In this document: positions 1-10,573 of the stretch, one piece after another
Numbering within the stretch: position 1 is the stretch's first letter
Layout: each line of letters starts with the position of its first letter
From: JAMCRM01 sp035561075
GTDB lineage: Bacteria > Acidobacteriota > Terriglobia > Bryobacterales > Bryobacteraceae
Length of the DNA: 64,000 bases
Direction: 5' to 3'
NCBI GenBank assembly: GCA_035561075.1
Contig: DATMYF010000040.1
Location: 1-64,000, forward strand
Translations under genes and position numbers: made by a program
The notes under the pieces: model-generated
The model's database searches: none
The model's input: the letters and a program-made list of their open reading frames with translations, nothing else
What the model was told of the DNA's origin: nothing

Positions 1-1
1 G

Positions 2-1192
2 TGCTGGAAGAATAGCGCCGTGGGGCTGGCCGGTTTCTCGATCGGCAACCCCGATCTTGTGAGCGAAGCCATCGACGACTCCGACCGCGGCTTCAGCGCC
101 CAGATCGCCCGCGGCGTCACGGACGACGGCTTGTGGTTTGAGGGCTCCCTCGGCTACCACCGCTACACCATGGACGCGCTCTGGCCTCTTGCGGAAGCCG
201 CGCGCCTGGCCGGCACCGACCTCTACACCGAACGCTACCGCACGGTCTACGACGCGCCGCTTGTGCTCGCCCTCCCCGACGGGAACGCTCCTGGGTTCAA
301 CGACAGCGCGGGCGGCAACGTGCTCACGGCCGCGCCGTTATACGAGATCGCGTTTGCGCGCTGGAAGAGCCCGGCCTATGGCCGCTTGCTCTCCCGCACC
401 AGGCGCACCAGCCTGGAGGCCCTGCTCTACGGTGCGGACGAGACGTCCTCCGGCCCCATGATCCCCGGGGAGAGCATGCTGCTGCGGGCCCCGGGCTACG
501 GCATGCTGCGGGCCCCCGGTATCACGGTGGCTGCGCGCTTCGGCATGCACGGCGGCGGCCACGGCCATCCGGACAAGCTCAACATCGTCACCTTCGGGGC
601 GGGGAAGCCTTGGGGGGTGGACCCCGGCTCTATCAACTACGGGGTGCCGCTGCATCGCGAGTGGTACCGCACCACCATCGCGCACAATACGGTGTCGGTG
701 GATGAGCAACTCCAAGCCAACGTGGATGGCGCCCTGGAGGACTGGCGCACCGCCGCCGGCGCCACCACGCTCATCGCTTCCGCCAATGCCGTGTACCCCG
801 GAGTCTCGCTCCGCCGCAGCATTGCCGTGCGGAAGGGCAGCATTGAAGACCGCTTTGAATGCCGCTCCGCCGATGAGCACGTCTACGACTGGGCTTTCCA
901 CGCGCCCGGGCGGCTTACCTGCTCGCTCGATATGGAGCCGCGGGATGCTCCACTTGGCGCGGCCAATGGTTACCAGCACATCACTGGCGTCACTCACGCC
1001 CGAACCGATGCCGCCTGGCACGCCCGGTGGGAGCAGGAAGGCGCGCGCCTGACCCTCAGGGTGGAGCCCGCGCCCGGCACCGAGGTGTTCACAGGCGTAG
1101 CTCCCGGGCGGAACCCGGCCGACCGCGTGCCGTGCCTGGTCATCCGACGGCGCGCCCGCCAGACCATCTTCGACACGGTGCACGAGCTATAG
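2..1192 (+). CDS. Heparinase II/III-family protein, C-terminal part (5' cut by window)
   Basis: The frame is open from base 2, so the gene begins before the window and about 396 C-terminal codons are visible. The visible start (NSAVGLAGF) matches the end of the alpha/alpha-toroid of heparinase II/III and alginate-lyase-type enzymes. A His/Gly-rich block, HGGGHGHPDKLN, near visible residues 183-194 is the family's hallmark in the metal/substrate region. The rest reads as the beta-sandwich domain. Likely role: cleavage of an acidic polysaccharide, in the periplasm or outside; the export signal is not visible. Its TAG stop overlaps the next gene's GTG by one base, so the two are probably co-transcribed. 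Substrate cannot be assigned. Confidence 0.8.
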   Translation, partial: CWKNSAVGLAGFSIGNPDLVSEAIDDSDRGFSAQIARGVTDDGLWFEGSLGYHRYTMDALWPLAEAARLAGTDLYTERYRTVYDAPLVLALPDGNAPGFNDSAGGNVLTAAPLYEIAFARWKSPAYGRLLSRTRRTSLEALLYGADETSSGPMIPGESMLLRAPGYGMLRAPGITVAARFGMHGGGHGHPDKLNIVTFGAGKPWGVDPGSINYGVPLHREWYRTTIAHNTVSVDEQLQANVDGALEDWRTAAGATTLIASANAVYPGVSLRRSIAVRKGSIEDRFECRSADEHVYDWAFHAPGRLTCSLDMEPRDAPLGAANGYQHITGVTHARTDAAWHARWEQEGARLTLRVEPAPGTEVFTGVAPGRNPADRVPCLVIRRRARQTIFDTVHEL

Positions 1193-1839
1193 TGCTGGCC
1201 GACCTCTTCCCCCTCTTCGTCGCGCTGGCCACGGCGGTCGCGATCTATGTGATGAAAGAGCGCCACCGCCGCCGCACCGAGGTGATCCCGCCGCTGCCGG
1301 ACATCAACATGGAAGAAGCGTGGGACCGTTGGCTGGCGGAAACACCGCCGCCCGAACCGCCGCCGCGGGGCGTGCTGGAATCGCTCGAAGCCATCGAGGC
1401 TCGTGCCGGCGAATCGGACCGTCCGCGCGACGCCATCCGCACCGCCATTATGGATGCGACGGTGCTGGCGCTGCATCTCGAAGCCATCGCCGCGCTCGGC
1501 GAATCCGAACGCCAAGCCCTGCTCAAGGGCTACACCGAAGGCATGGACGGCCTGCTGCGCGATACCATCCGGGGTCACGACGCCCAATGGTCCGCGCTGC
1601 GCTTCTATGCCCGCCTGAAGTACGACGACGCCGTCCCTGACGATTGGTTCGACCACTTTCTGCACGTTGCCAGGCCCTACGTCCGCGAAAAGGTGCGGCT
1701 CGCCCGCGACTACCTGTTGGAAGTGGATGAAAGCGCCGGCCGCTTCGCCGAAATCTACGACAAGTTGCTCGACGGCCTGCGCCGCGAGATGCTCAAAACG
1801 CGCCCTAAGAAGCGTTTTCCGCCCTCGGATCTGGGTTAG
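1192..1839 (+). CDS. Small membrane-anchored protein of unknown function
   Basis: 215 residues from a GTG that overlaps the stop of the heparinase-like gene (TAGTG). A longer in-frame extension upstream lies inside that gene and has shadow-like composition, so it was rejected. The N-terminus is a single hydrophobic helix (LFPLFVALATAVAIYVM) followed by basic residues (KERHRRR), giving an inner-membrane anchor with a cytoplasmic body. A proline-rich linker (about residues 46-58) leads to an all-alpha, charged domain. I do not recognise a catalytic motif or a named family. Coupling to the upstream polysaccharide enzyme suggests a shared transcript, not a proven shared function. Confidence 0.65.
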   Translation: MLADLFPLFVALATAVAIYVMKERHRRRTEVIPPLPDINMEEAWDRWLAETPPPEPPPRGVLESLEAIEARAGESDRPRDAIRTAIMDATVLALHLEAIAALGESERQALLKGYTEGMDGLLRDTIRGHDAQWSALRFYARLKYDDAVPDDWFDHFLHVARPYVREKVRLARDYLLEVDESAGRFAEIYDKLLDGLRREMLKTRPKKRFPPSDLG

Positions 1840-1860
1840 AACATGGCGCCGGGCCGAACG

Positions 1861-1876
1861 GTGTGATATATAACAC
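1861..1876 (+). promoter_or_regulatory. Near-palindrome with -10-like core directly before the K+ channel gene
   Basis: GTGTGATATATAACAC is a 16-base near-perfect inverted repeat (one mismatched pair) ending two bases before the ATG at 1879. Its core TATATA at 1866-1871 would put transcription start at or next to the ATG. There is no Shine-Dalgarno-like sequence in between, so a leaderless mRNA is possible. A repressor bound here would cover the -10 region. No convincing -35 was found. Confidence 0.35.
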
Positions 1877-1878
1877 GC

Positions 1879-2688
1879 ATGGCTACTGCCGCTGAACGGT
1901 GTGTCCCCCCTGATAAGTGGCCGAGCCACTGCGTCTCTCACTTAGTCAATGCTTCTGTCATTGTTGGCGCTTTCGCGACCATACCTATCATCGTGTTGCT
2001 CGAACAGCCCTTCGTGCCGATGTGGGTTAGAGCGGCGGACTGGATCGTCTGGTCGGTTTTTGTGGTAGAGTACGCCGCGGCCCTGTTCATGAGCCGTTCA
2101 AAGCCGGCTTTTTTCAAGAGCAATCCGGTTGGGCTGGCCATCATTGTGCTCTCGTTCCCGAAGCTTCCCGCAATTCTCGGAATCGTTCGGATCGCGCGTC
2201 TGGCCCGCTTCTTCCGTCTCATTCGGCTTACTGGCGTGACCGTCAGGGCCATCTCCTGCCTTGGGGCCACACTTGGGCGAAAGGGGTTCCTGTACGTCGC
2301 CGGCCTGAGCTTATTTGTTCTGGTTGCGGGTGGTTCGGCGCTGGCCGTTTTGGAGCCAAAGACGGTTCACGGTGGATTCTTCGACGGCCTCTGGTGGGCG
2401 GTGGTTACCGCTACGACTATAGGGTACGGGGACATCGCCCCCGTGACGGTCTGGGGGAGGCTGATCGCGGTTCTCCTGATGCTCACAGGTGTTGGGCTAA
2501 TCTCCACTCTGGCCGCTTCGATAACGGCACATTTCGTGGTTCAGGATGAATATGCCGATTTGCGCGAAATCACGAAGAAACTGGACCGAATAGAGGTTTT
2601 GATGGAACGGGCGGAGGCATCGCGAACTGGCAGTACGCCGAAGGATGCCGGCCTGCCGGACGATCCCGCTGCTCCCAACGGGCTATAA
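1879..2688 (+). CDS. Voltage-gated-type potassium channel (6TM ion transporter)
   Basis: 269 residues, inner membrane. Membrane segments S1-S4 occupy about residues 22-118. S4 carries a regular ladder of arginines in RIARLARFFRLIRL (R104, R107, R110, R113, R116), the voltage-sensor pattern. The pore loop has the K+ selectivity filter TTIGYGD at 179-185, followed by S6. The cytoplasmic tail (about 222-250) is charged and probably coiled coil, a likely tetramerisation helix; no RCK/TrkA-N domain follows. Family members conduct K+ across the inner membrane. The gene is separated by only 31 bases from lysS but has its own palindromic promoter-like element. Confidence 0.9.
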   Translation: MATAAERCVPPDKWPSHCVSHLVNASVIVGAFATIPIIVLLEQPFVPMWVRAADWIVWSVFVVEYAAALFMSRSKPAFFKSNPVGLAIIVLSFPKLPAILGIVRIARLARFFRLIRLTGVTVRAISCLGATLGRKGFLYVAGLSLFVLVAGGSALAVLEPKTVHGGFFDGLWWAVVTATTIGYGDIAPVTVWGRLIAVLLMLTGVGLISTLAASITAHFVVQDEYADLREITKKLDRIEVLMERAEASRTGSTPKDAGLPDDPAAPNGL

Positions 2689-2712
2689 TATCGGTATCCC
2701 CTTCTAGGAGAA
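2684..2712 (+). promoter_or_regulatory. Probable lysS -10 element and ribosome binding site
   Basis: A perfect TATAAT lies at 2684-2689, overlapping the channel gene stop codon. A strong ribosome binding site (TAGGAG, about 2706-2711) precedes a TTG start at 2720. No good -35 hexamer is visible at 16-18 bases. The ribosome site supports TTG over later ATG codons as the start. Confidence 0.4.
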
Positions 2713-2719
2713 TCTCTTT

Positions 2720-4224
<1,505 letters not shown>

Positions 4225-4225
<1 letters not shown>

Positions 4226-5469
4226 TGTTGCTCTCGTGGTTTGAACTGTTTATCGCCAAACGCTATCTGCGCGCCCGGCGCAAGGAGGCGGTGATCTCCG
4301 TGATTACCGCCATCTCTATTATCGGGGTGGCGGCGGGTGTGATGGCGCTGGTCATTGCGCTGGCGGTGAACAATGGTTTCCGCGTCACCCTACAGCGCAA
4401 CCTGCTAGGCGCCATGGCCCACGTCAACGTGCAGGAGAAAGTGCTCGACGAGGGCATCGTGAACTGGCGCGAGATGGTAGGCCGTATCAACAAACTTCCG
4501 CATGTGATCGGCTCCTCTCCAGTGCTCTACAGCGCCGTCTTTCTCACCGGACCCATTCAACAAAAAGGCGCCGTGCTGAAGGGCATCGATGTCAGCTCCG
4601 AACTGCGGATCAGCGAAACCCTCCGCAAGCTCCGGCAGGGTTCGGTCGACAGGCTCCGCAACCCCGATCCCAATGACTACCCGGCCATCATTCTGGGCGC
4701 GCGCCTTGCTGAAGATATCGGGATGCCGCTGAACAGCGTGGTTGACGTGGTGAGCCCGCAGGGTGAGTTGACCCCCCTCGGGCCGCGGCCCGCAATGCGG
4801 CGCTTTCGTGTCGTGGGGATATTTGAAACGGGCTTCTTCGAAATCGACGACCTGTGGGCCTTCACGTCGCTTCAATCCGCACAGCAGGCGCTGTCGCTCG
4901 AAAGCGTGGTGAACCAGATAGAGGTCAAGCTGGACGACCTCAACACCGCGCCCGAGGTGGCCCGGCAGGTGGAGGCCGTGGCCGGCCCCAAGTTTGCCGT
5001 CACCACCTGGATGGAGCGCAACCGCCAGTTACTGAACGCGCTCAAGATGGAGCGCGCGGTCACTATCGTGACAATCAGCCTGATCGAACTCGTCGCCGCG
5101 TTGAACATTTTGATCGTACTCGTGATGATGGTGATGGAGAAGTACCGCGACATCGCGATCCTGATGTCGATGGGGGCGCGCCGGCAGCAGATCCGCCGTA
5201 TCTTCATGTTACAGGGTGTGCTGATCGGGGTGGTCGGGACGGTGATCGGTCTGTTCGCGGGTTACCTGCTGTCCTATCTTGCGGACACTTACCATTGGAT
5301 CCGGTTGGATGAGGCGGTTTACTCACTCAGCTTCGTGCCGTTCGAGCCGCGCTGGATCGACGGGGTGTGGGTAGCCGGTGCCGCCATCCTGGTAAGCTTC
5401 ATCGCCACCCTCTATCCCGCACGCAACGCCACCCGTATCTCTCCGGCCGAAGTGCTGCGCTACGAATAG
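4225..5469 (+). CDS. Lipoprotein-releasing ABC transporter permease (LolC/LolE family)
   Basis: 414 residues with the architecture of LolC/E: a conserved cytoplasmic start (FIAKRYLRARRKEAVISV), one membrane helix, a large periplasmic MacB-like domain (about residues 50-270), then three membrane helices of the FtsX domain, with the typical EKYRDIAILMSMGARRQQI coupling helix at about 308-326. LolC/E with the ATPase LolD extracts lipoproteins from the inner membrane for delivery to the outer membrane. It overlaps lysS by one base. No LolD ATPase gene sits next to it; the following gene is on the opposite strand. The 3' end overlaps that gene by 10 bases, tail to tail. Confidence 0.9.
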
Positions 5470-6137
5470 ATCATACCCGGTCGCAGGGCCCGCAGGTCTT
5501 CCAGCAGCAGGTCCGGCGCCTCTGCCGCGAGTTCCTCCCGAGGGGTGATTCCGGTACAAACGGCGATCGATCGGATGCCGTTGGCTTTCGCCGCGATAAT
5601 ATCCGCCGGAGCGTCGCCGACCAGCGCCACCGCCGCGCCACGGCCGATCCAGCCCTCCGCGCGCGCCTGCCGGCGCGCCAGTCGTACCAACCGCGCGCGT
5701 GTCCGTGCCATCTCCCCGAAAGCTCCGAAGCGGAACCATTCCTTGAGCCCCGCGTTGGCCAACTTCCGCCAGCCGATGCGCGTCAGGTTCCCGGTCACCA
5801 GTCCCAGCACCGCGCCGTGCTCCGTCAGGTTCCGCAGCACCGCCCGCGCGCCGGGGCAGGTCTTGTGCGTCAGGTCCGGGCAACTGCGCAGGTAGACGCG
5901 CTCCGCCTCCCTCTGGATTTCCGGCATCGTTTCGCGGATCAGTTTCGGGGAGGTCCCGGCCGCCCGCATCATCAGGACAAGGATGTCCGGGTCCAGCATT
6001 CCCTGCACGGGAATTCCGTCCACGCTGGTTTCGATCTTCGTCACCCGCCGGACGGCCTCCACCAGTGCGAGCTTGTGATGCGGGCCGGCGCGCCGCACCA
6101 GCGTGCCATCGATATCGAACAGGACGAGTGCTTCCAT
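5460..6137 (-). CDS. HAD-superfamily phosphatase (phosphoglycolate-phosphatase-like)
   Basis: 225 residues from the ATG at 6137, which shares one base with the stop of the upstream peptidase gene (TAATG). Longer frames upstream only read the other gene out of frame. HAD motif I is LFDIDGTLV (D8 nucleophile, D10). Motif II is in LGLVTGNL. Motif III/IV is in ALVGDAPADI followed by AKANGIRSIAVCTG, the typical PGP/Gph-like ending. A helical cap lies between motifs I and II. It would hydrolyse a small phosphomonoester in the cytoplasm; substrate is unknown. Co-directional with the M14 peptidase gene. Confidence 0.85.
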   Translation of the reverse strand: MEALVLFDIDGTLVRRAGPHHKLALVEAVRRVTKIETSVDGIPVQGMLDPDILVLMMRAAGTSPKLIRETMPEIQREAERVYLRSCPDLTHKTCPGARAVLRNLTEHGAVLGLVTGNLTRIGWRKLANAGLKEWFRFGAFGEMARTRARLVRLARRQARAEGWIGRGAAVALVGDAPADIIAAKANGIRSIAVCTGITPREELAAEAPDLLLEDLRALRPGMIYS

Positions 6138-8596
6138 TACAGAGCCTTGGCCGAAGCGAGATACACCGCGTTCAGCAGCAGCCGGAACGTGCCGTATGGC
6201 TGGGCCCGGAACTGCGGCCGGATCCCGAAGAGCACCACCCGCCCCAGTCCGTGCTTCGCCTCCACCAGCACGGCCTTCCCCAGCACGGCTTTCTCGCCGG
6301 ACATCCAGCCGCTCGCCAGCAGGTTGGTCGCTGCGAAGCGCGCGACAGTTCGGACCTCCTGGTCGCCCCGGTTGTGCTCCGCATCGAGCGTCAAGTCGTA
6401 TGCCTGCCCGCCATTGGTGAACGCGATCGCCTCCGGTGGCATCCCGAACGCCAGCGGGTGCGACGGATCGACGGTGATCCGCACCAGCGAGCCGGGGCAA
6501 GAAAAGCGCGCTTCGGAATCCGGCACTCCCCCGCGCTGGAGATTTCGCACCGGCAGCGGGAAGAAGTCTATGGGCAGTTCGGTGGCGCTGTCGAGGGCGA
6601 TGAGGGTGCCGCCCTCCCGCACGAATGCATCGAGTGCCGACAGCCCCTTCAGGCCGATCCCGCCCGTGTACTCCGGGCGCTGCACGGCGGGTGCTCCCGT
6701 CCGATTCTCGCCGTGGCGGATTCCGTGCAGGATCGAAGCGGCGCCCTGCGAGGCGAGAATAACACTATCGAATCGCGCCCGCAATCCGGCCTTCTGAAGA
6801 TCCGGATTGTGCAGTTTCGTAAACGGCACTTTGAAGCGTTCCAGCACCCACTCCGTCCAGCCCTGGTCCGCGTTGGCAAGCCACGGTTCATAGAGCCCGA
6901 CGCGCGGCCTCCTTACCTCCCACGCGGCTTTCGCCCGGGAATTGATGGCCCCATCGGCCGCCCATTCGACCTTCTCACCGCGCTCCAGCATGGCGGCCAT
7001 TGCCAGGAACGAGTGCGTGTCGCGACGGTCCAGAGAGGGCGCCTGCCGCTCTCGACCGCTCCACCGCTCCAGGTTTACATCGAAGCGCTCGTCGATCCGA
7101 TCTACCTTCACCCCCATCTGCATGCTGAGCGTCCAGCCGGCGATGTCATATGGCCGCTTCACCGCACCGCCGCTGCGGATCTCCGGATATTTCTGCGGCT
7201 CGAGCAGATCCACCAGGTACGGACGGAACGGCTGTCCCGCAAGCATGAGCAGCGTTCCCGCGGGATACCCCTTCCCTCCGGCGCGGAATGCCGCCCGCGC
7301 GCGCTTTACCTCAATCCCTGCCAGCGCCAGCCGCTCCAGCATCTCCGGAGCCGCCGACCGGTCCCACTGCTCCGGCGCGATCACATAGGCGTACGGCGTG
7401 CCGTTCTCGCCGGCCGTGATCGACGCCCGCGCCAGTTGCCACGCCTTCAGCAGATACTCCTGACGCATTGTGGAGGCCGTGTTCAGGATCGCGAAGTCTG
7501 CCGTCAGCATGTACTCGATGGCGTCCCGTAAACCCCACTTGCCACCCATCCACGGCCGGTCGTAAAAGATGGAGGGTTCCCGCACCGGCACGCCGTTGGC
7601 GAACGACCCACGAATCTCCGACTCCTTGTACACCCGCGGCGTGGCATACATGTTCAACGCCGTCTCCGTCAGAATTCCGTGCATGTTGTGGAACGCCGGC
7701 ACGGACCGCAGTCCGCCGTTCCACCAGCCGTCGAACCCCACGTATGACAGCACCCCCGGCTTGTTCTCCCGCGCGAAGCGCTCCCGCATTGCCGCGCCGA
7801 TCAGGTTGATCCCCGCCATCACCGGCGCCGGAACGTTGGGGTTCAGCGGCTCGGCGTACGGGGGCATGAAGATGCGCGCGGGAAAGGGAGGCGTCTGGTG
7901 CTGGTTATACACGATCTGCGGAAACCACTCATGGAAAAGCAGCCGCGTGGTGGCGCGCGTCTCCGGCAGGTTCAGCATGAAATAGTCGCGGTTGTTGTCG
8001 TGCCCCGAATACTTTTGGTAGAGCCACGGCAACGGCGCCAGTTCGTAGGGCGTGCCCACGTTTTTCGCGTACCAGTGCGCGACCCAGTCCAGGCCGTCCG
8101 GATTCATCACCGGAACCTGCATCAGGATGACATCCCGACGGATGGCGCGCGTCTCCGGATCGTCGCCTGTCACCATCCGAAAAGCCAGTTCCGGCGCGTG
8201 CTGCGCGGGCGCTACTTCGCTCGCGTGCAGCCCGGAATCGATCCACACGATGGCCTTGCCCTCGGCCGCCAGGCTGCGCGCCTCCTCGGCGGTGGCCTGC
8301 CCCAGTGCCAGCCGCCGGCTGATATCGCGATAGCGGTCCAGGTGCTTCAGATTCTCCGCATCGGAGATGAAGGCCACGTACATGGGTTTCCCCAGTGTAG
8401 ATTTTCCGAACTCCACCAGGGTGATTCGGTCGCTCGCGGCGTCGAGCTTCTGGAAATAGCCGGTGATTTGTGCGTAATCGGCCAGCTTGTAATCGTCCCC
8501 TGGGGTAAAGCCAAGGTGCTGCTTGGGAGTTGGAAGCGCGGCGGCGTGGCACAGCGCCGCTAAAAACAGCAGCAATGCGCAGGTTCTTCGGTGCAT
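6137..8596 (-). CDS. Secreted M14-family zinc metallopeptidase (carboxypeptidase-like)
   Basis: 819 residues from the ATG at 8596, which gives a clean signal peptide (RRTCALLLFLAALCHAAA); an ATG seven codons upstream is less likely. The M14 zinc site HxxE is visible as GLHASE (H124, E127), followed by PVMNPDGLDW, the usual arginine/asparagine region of the fold; NQHQ near residue 235 is a candidate for the third ligand. A long C-terminal region (about residues 530-800) resembles a class I glutamine-amidotransferase-like fold, common in this acidobacterial/Bacteroidota group. Probable role: periplasmic or extracellular peptide trimming. Its stop is coupled to the HAD gene. Confidence 0.85.
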   Translation of the reverse strand: MHRRTCALLLFLAALCHAAALPTPKQHLGFTPGDDYKLADYAQITGYFQKLDAASDRITLVEFGKSTLGKPMYVAFISDAENLKHLDRYRDISRRLALGQATAEEARSLAAEGKAIVWIDSGLHASEVAPAQHAPELAFRMVTGDDPETRAIRRDVILMQVPVMNPDGLDWVAHWYAKNVGTPYELAPLPWLYQKYSGHDNNRDYFMLNLPETRATTRLLFHEWFPQIVYNQHQTPPFPARIFMPPYAEPLNPNVPAPVMAGINLIGAAMRERFARENKPGVLSYVGFDGWWNGGLRSVPAFHNMHGILTETALNMYATPRVYKESEIRGSFANGVPVREPSIFYDRPWMGGKWGLRDAIEYMLTADFAILNTASTMRQEYLLKAWQLARASITAGENGTPYAYVIAPEQWDRSAAPEMLERLALAGIEVKRARAAFRAGGKGYPAGTLLMLAGQPFRPYLVDLLEPQKYPEIRSGGAVKRPYDIAGWTLSMQMGVKVDRIDERFDVNLERWSGRERQAPSLDRRDTHSFLAMAAMLERGEKVEWAADGAINSRAKAAWEVRRPRVGLYEPWLANADQGWTEWVLERFKVPFTKLHNPDLQKAGLRARFDSVILASQGAASILHGIRHGENRTGAPAVQRPEYTGGIGLKGLSALDAFVREGGTLIALDSATELPIDFFPLPVRNLQRGGVPDSEARFSCPGSLVRITVDPSHPLAFGMPPEAIAFTNGGQAYDLTLDAEHNRGDQEVRTVARFAATNLLASGWMSGEKAVLGKAVLVEAKHGLGRVVLFGIRPQFRAQPYGTFRLLLNAVYLASAKAL

Positions 8597-8645
8597 CGTT
8601 AGAATGCAGAATAACATTTGGGGGCACGGAGCTTAAAATAAAAGC

Positions 8646-9527
8646 GTGCCAGATAACAAGTTCCGGGTGGGCCTCATCCAGATGGCCTGCGCCAAAGATC
8701 CAGCGGAGAACATGGCCAAGGCCGAGTGGCGGGTGCGCGAAGCCGCTGGCCGCGGCGCCCAGGTCATCTGTCTGCAAGAGCTCTTCAGGTCGCAGTACTT
8801 CTGTCGGGAAGAGAAGGCCGAACTATTCGACCTCGCCGAGCCCGTGCCCGGCCCCTCCACGGCTCGCCTCTCCGAACTCGCCAAAGAACTCGGGGTGGTG
8901 ATCGTGGCGTCGCTGTTCGAGCGCCGCACGGCGGGAGTCTACCACAACACCGCCGCCGTGATCGATGCCGACGGCACACTGCTGGGCATCTATCGCAAGA
9001 TGCACATCCCCGACGACCCGCTCTACTTCGAGAAGTTCTACTTCACCCCCGGCGACACCGGCTTCCGTTCCTTCGACACCCGCTATGGCCGCATCGCCGC
9101 GCTTGTCTGCTGGGACCAGTGGTATCCCGAAGCTGCCCGTCTCGCGGCCCTCACCGGCGCTCAGGTGCTCTTCTACCCTACTGCCATCGGCTGGCACCCG
9201 TCCGAGAAGGCGGAGCACGGCGCCGCGCAGCACGACGCGTGGCGCACCGTGCAGCGCGGGCACGCCATCGCCAATGGTATTTATGTAGCGGCTGTCAATC
9301 GCGTGGGATTTGAAGGCCCACCGGAGGAGGGCCTGGAGTTCTGGGGCGGGTCATTCCTTGCGGACCCCTTCGGGCAGGTAATCTCCGAGGCTTCCCACGA
9401 CAAAGAGGAAATTTTGATCGCCGACGTGAACCCGCGACGCATCGAGGAAGTGCGCCGCAACTGGCCCTTCCTGCGCGACCGCCGCATCGACGCCTACGCC
9501 CCCATCTGCAAGCGCGTGATCGACTGA
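8646..9527 (+). CDS. aguB: N-carbamoylputrescine amidase (nitrilase superfamily)
   Basis: 293 residues, the usual length for AguB. The nitrilase catalytic triad is in place: E45 (CLQELF), K118 (YRKMHIPD) and C155 (LVCWDQWYPE). The long specific blocks FYFTPGDTGF and GWHPSEK are characteristic of AguB. It hydrolyses N-carbamoylputrescine to putrescine, CO2 and ammonia in the arginine-agmatine route. The partner agmatine deiminase (aguA) is not in the window. The start is a GTG at 8646 preceded by GGAG; the gene is divergent from the M14 peptidase with a 49-base gap. Confidence 0.93.
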   Translation: MPDNKFRVGLIQMACAKDPAENMAKAEWRVREAAGRGAQVICLQELFRSQYFCREEKAELFDLAEPVPGPSTARLSELAKELGVVIVASLFERRTAGVYHNTAAVIDADGTLLGIYRKMHIPDDPLYFEKFYFTPGDTGFRSFDTRYGRIAALVCWDQWYPEAARLAALTGAQVLFYPTAIGWHPSEKAEHGAAQHDAWRTVQRGHAIANGIYVAAVNRVGFEGPPEEGLEFWGGSFLADPFGQVISEASHDKEEILIADVNPRRIEEVRRNWPFLRDRRIDAYAPICKRVID

Positions 9528-9558
9528 CCCTCACGGCTGGCAGGCCCAGCCGTAAGGG
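9528..9558. terminator. Strong hairpin between convergent genes
   Basis: CCCTCACGGCTGG (9528-9540) pairs with CCAGCCGTAAGGG (9546-9558) around a five-base loop: a 13-base stem with one mismatch, starting right after the aguB stop and ending before the stop of the convergent gene. There is no long U tract on either strand, so it is an imperfect or bidirectional terminator, or an mRNA 3'-end stabiliser. Confidence 0.5.
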
Positions 9559-9568
9559 TCGTCTGACG

Positions 9569-9964
9569 CTACACCGAAAGCAGCCGTGTAAAAAAGGAAC
9601 GGTAGCGCTGCAAGGCCACCCGCAGATCCTCTGTGGAGACGTCGCCGCCGCGGTCCCACTGCTGCTCCAGTTTCTTGCGCTCTTCGGCGAAGCTCTCGGC
9701 CAGCCTGCGGATGCAATCCGCCACCAGCGAATCCGCATGCTCCACGGCCTTTCGCGGTTCATCCACGAAACCGGCCTGGATGTCGCTCCAGCGCGCCCGC
9801 ATGCTCTCCGCTTCGCTCGGCGAGAATAGCAGCGTGGATTCCTCGCGTGCCATGCCGGCTCCAGGGGACTGCGCCCCGGCATATTCAACAGCTTGCCGCT
9901 GCTCTTCGCGGCCGGCGTCCGCCAGGTCGGACGTCGTCAGGCGTCTGTCTCTCTGCTCGTTCAT
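9569..9964 (-). CDS. Unknown soluble alpha-helical protein, paralogue of its upstream neighbour
   Basis: 131 residues, no membrane segment or signal. The C-terminal 75 residues (ARWSDIQAGFVDEPRKAVEHAD to the end) align by eye with the cytoplasmic domain of the next gene upstream: FVD-P-AV--AD--V-D, then GxxxTEDLR-A---YR--F--LL. The ATG overlaps the stop of that gene (ATGA), so the two are translated together. Function unknown. The conserved helical unit in both members suggests a hetero- or homo-oligomeric partner pair, one membrane-bound and one soluble. Confidence 0.7.
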   Translation of the reverse strand: MNEQRDRRLTTSDLADAGREEQRQAVEYAGAQSPGAGMAREESTLLFSPSEAESMRARWSDIQAGFVDEPRKAVEHADSLVADCIRRLAESFAEERKKLEQQWDRGGDVSTEDLRVALQRYRSFFTRLLSV

Positions 9965-10509
9965 TTCTTCACCTCCTGCAAGTCCAGAAGTTCATCAAAC
10001 AGGGCGCGGTAACACACCATCGCCTTGCGCAGGTCTTCGGTCCCTGCTTCTCCACGGTTGAACCGTCCGACGATGTCTCGCGCGACGCGGTAGTTCTGCA
10101 CCACGTGCGGATAATCGACGGAAATATCCGCCGCCCGCTGCTCGAAGTCCGCCATGGGGTAGCCGCGTGCGCGCATGACGTCGTTAACCAGGTGGTCGGC
10201 GTCGACTACGGCGTTCTTGGGGTCGTCGACGAAGCGCTCCTGCTGCGTGCGCCACGCCCGGATGAAGCGTTCGCGCTCCTCACGCCCCAGTGTGCGGATT
10301 TCCAGGCGCTGAACGCGTTCAGCGCGCATCTGCAGTTCCCGCTCGGCGCGGTGCCGATCGTGGTGCTCGCTGACCAGCCGGTCGTACTCCGGGCCGAAAT
10401 GCGCCCGCAGCCGCCTGCTCCGCCTGCTCCGTTCCATGTACTGCCAGGCAACGAAGCCGGCAACGGCCAGAACCGCTACGACGATCAGGATGATGGCCCA
10501 GGTTGGCAT
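9961..10509 (-). CDS. Unknown membrane-anchored protein, first of a paralogous pair
   Basis: 182 residues. One N-terminal membrane helix (WAIILIVVAVLAVAGFVAW) is followed by a positive cluster (RSRRSRR), so the body is cytoplasmic. The domain from about residue 75 carries the signature IRAWRTQQERFVDDPKNAV and the ending GTEDLRKAMVCYRALFDELL, shared with the downstream soluble gene. I believe this arrangement occurs in other acidobacterial and actinobacterial genomes as hypothetical proteins, but no function is known to me. It overlaps the downstream gene by four bases. Confidence 0.7.
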   Translation of the reverse strand: MPTWAIILIVVAVLAVAGFVAWQYMERSRRSRRLRAHFGPEYDRLVSEHHDRHRAERELQMRAERVQRLEIRTLGREERERFIRAWRTQQERFVDDPKNAVVDADHLVNDVMRARGYPMADFEQRAADISVDYPHVVQNYRVARDIVGRFNRGEAGTEDLRKAMVCYRALFDELLDLQEVKK

Positions 10510-10573
10510 AGCTCACTCTCCTCCCCGAAGCGATGCACGTTCGGTACCAGAGAAAACCTGTGAGCCCAGATAC

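Noticed and set aside
470..520. Near-direct repeat around GGCATGCTGC in the heparinase-like gene
   Set aside because: In-frame local repeat encoding a similar pair of short peptides; common in high-GC coding DNA, not a mobile-element or regulatory repeat.
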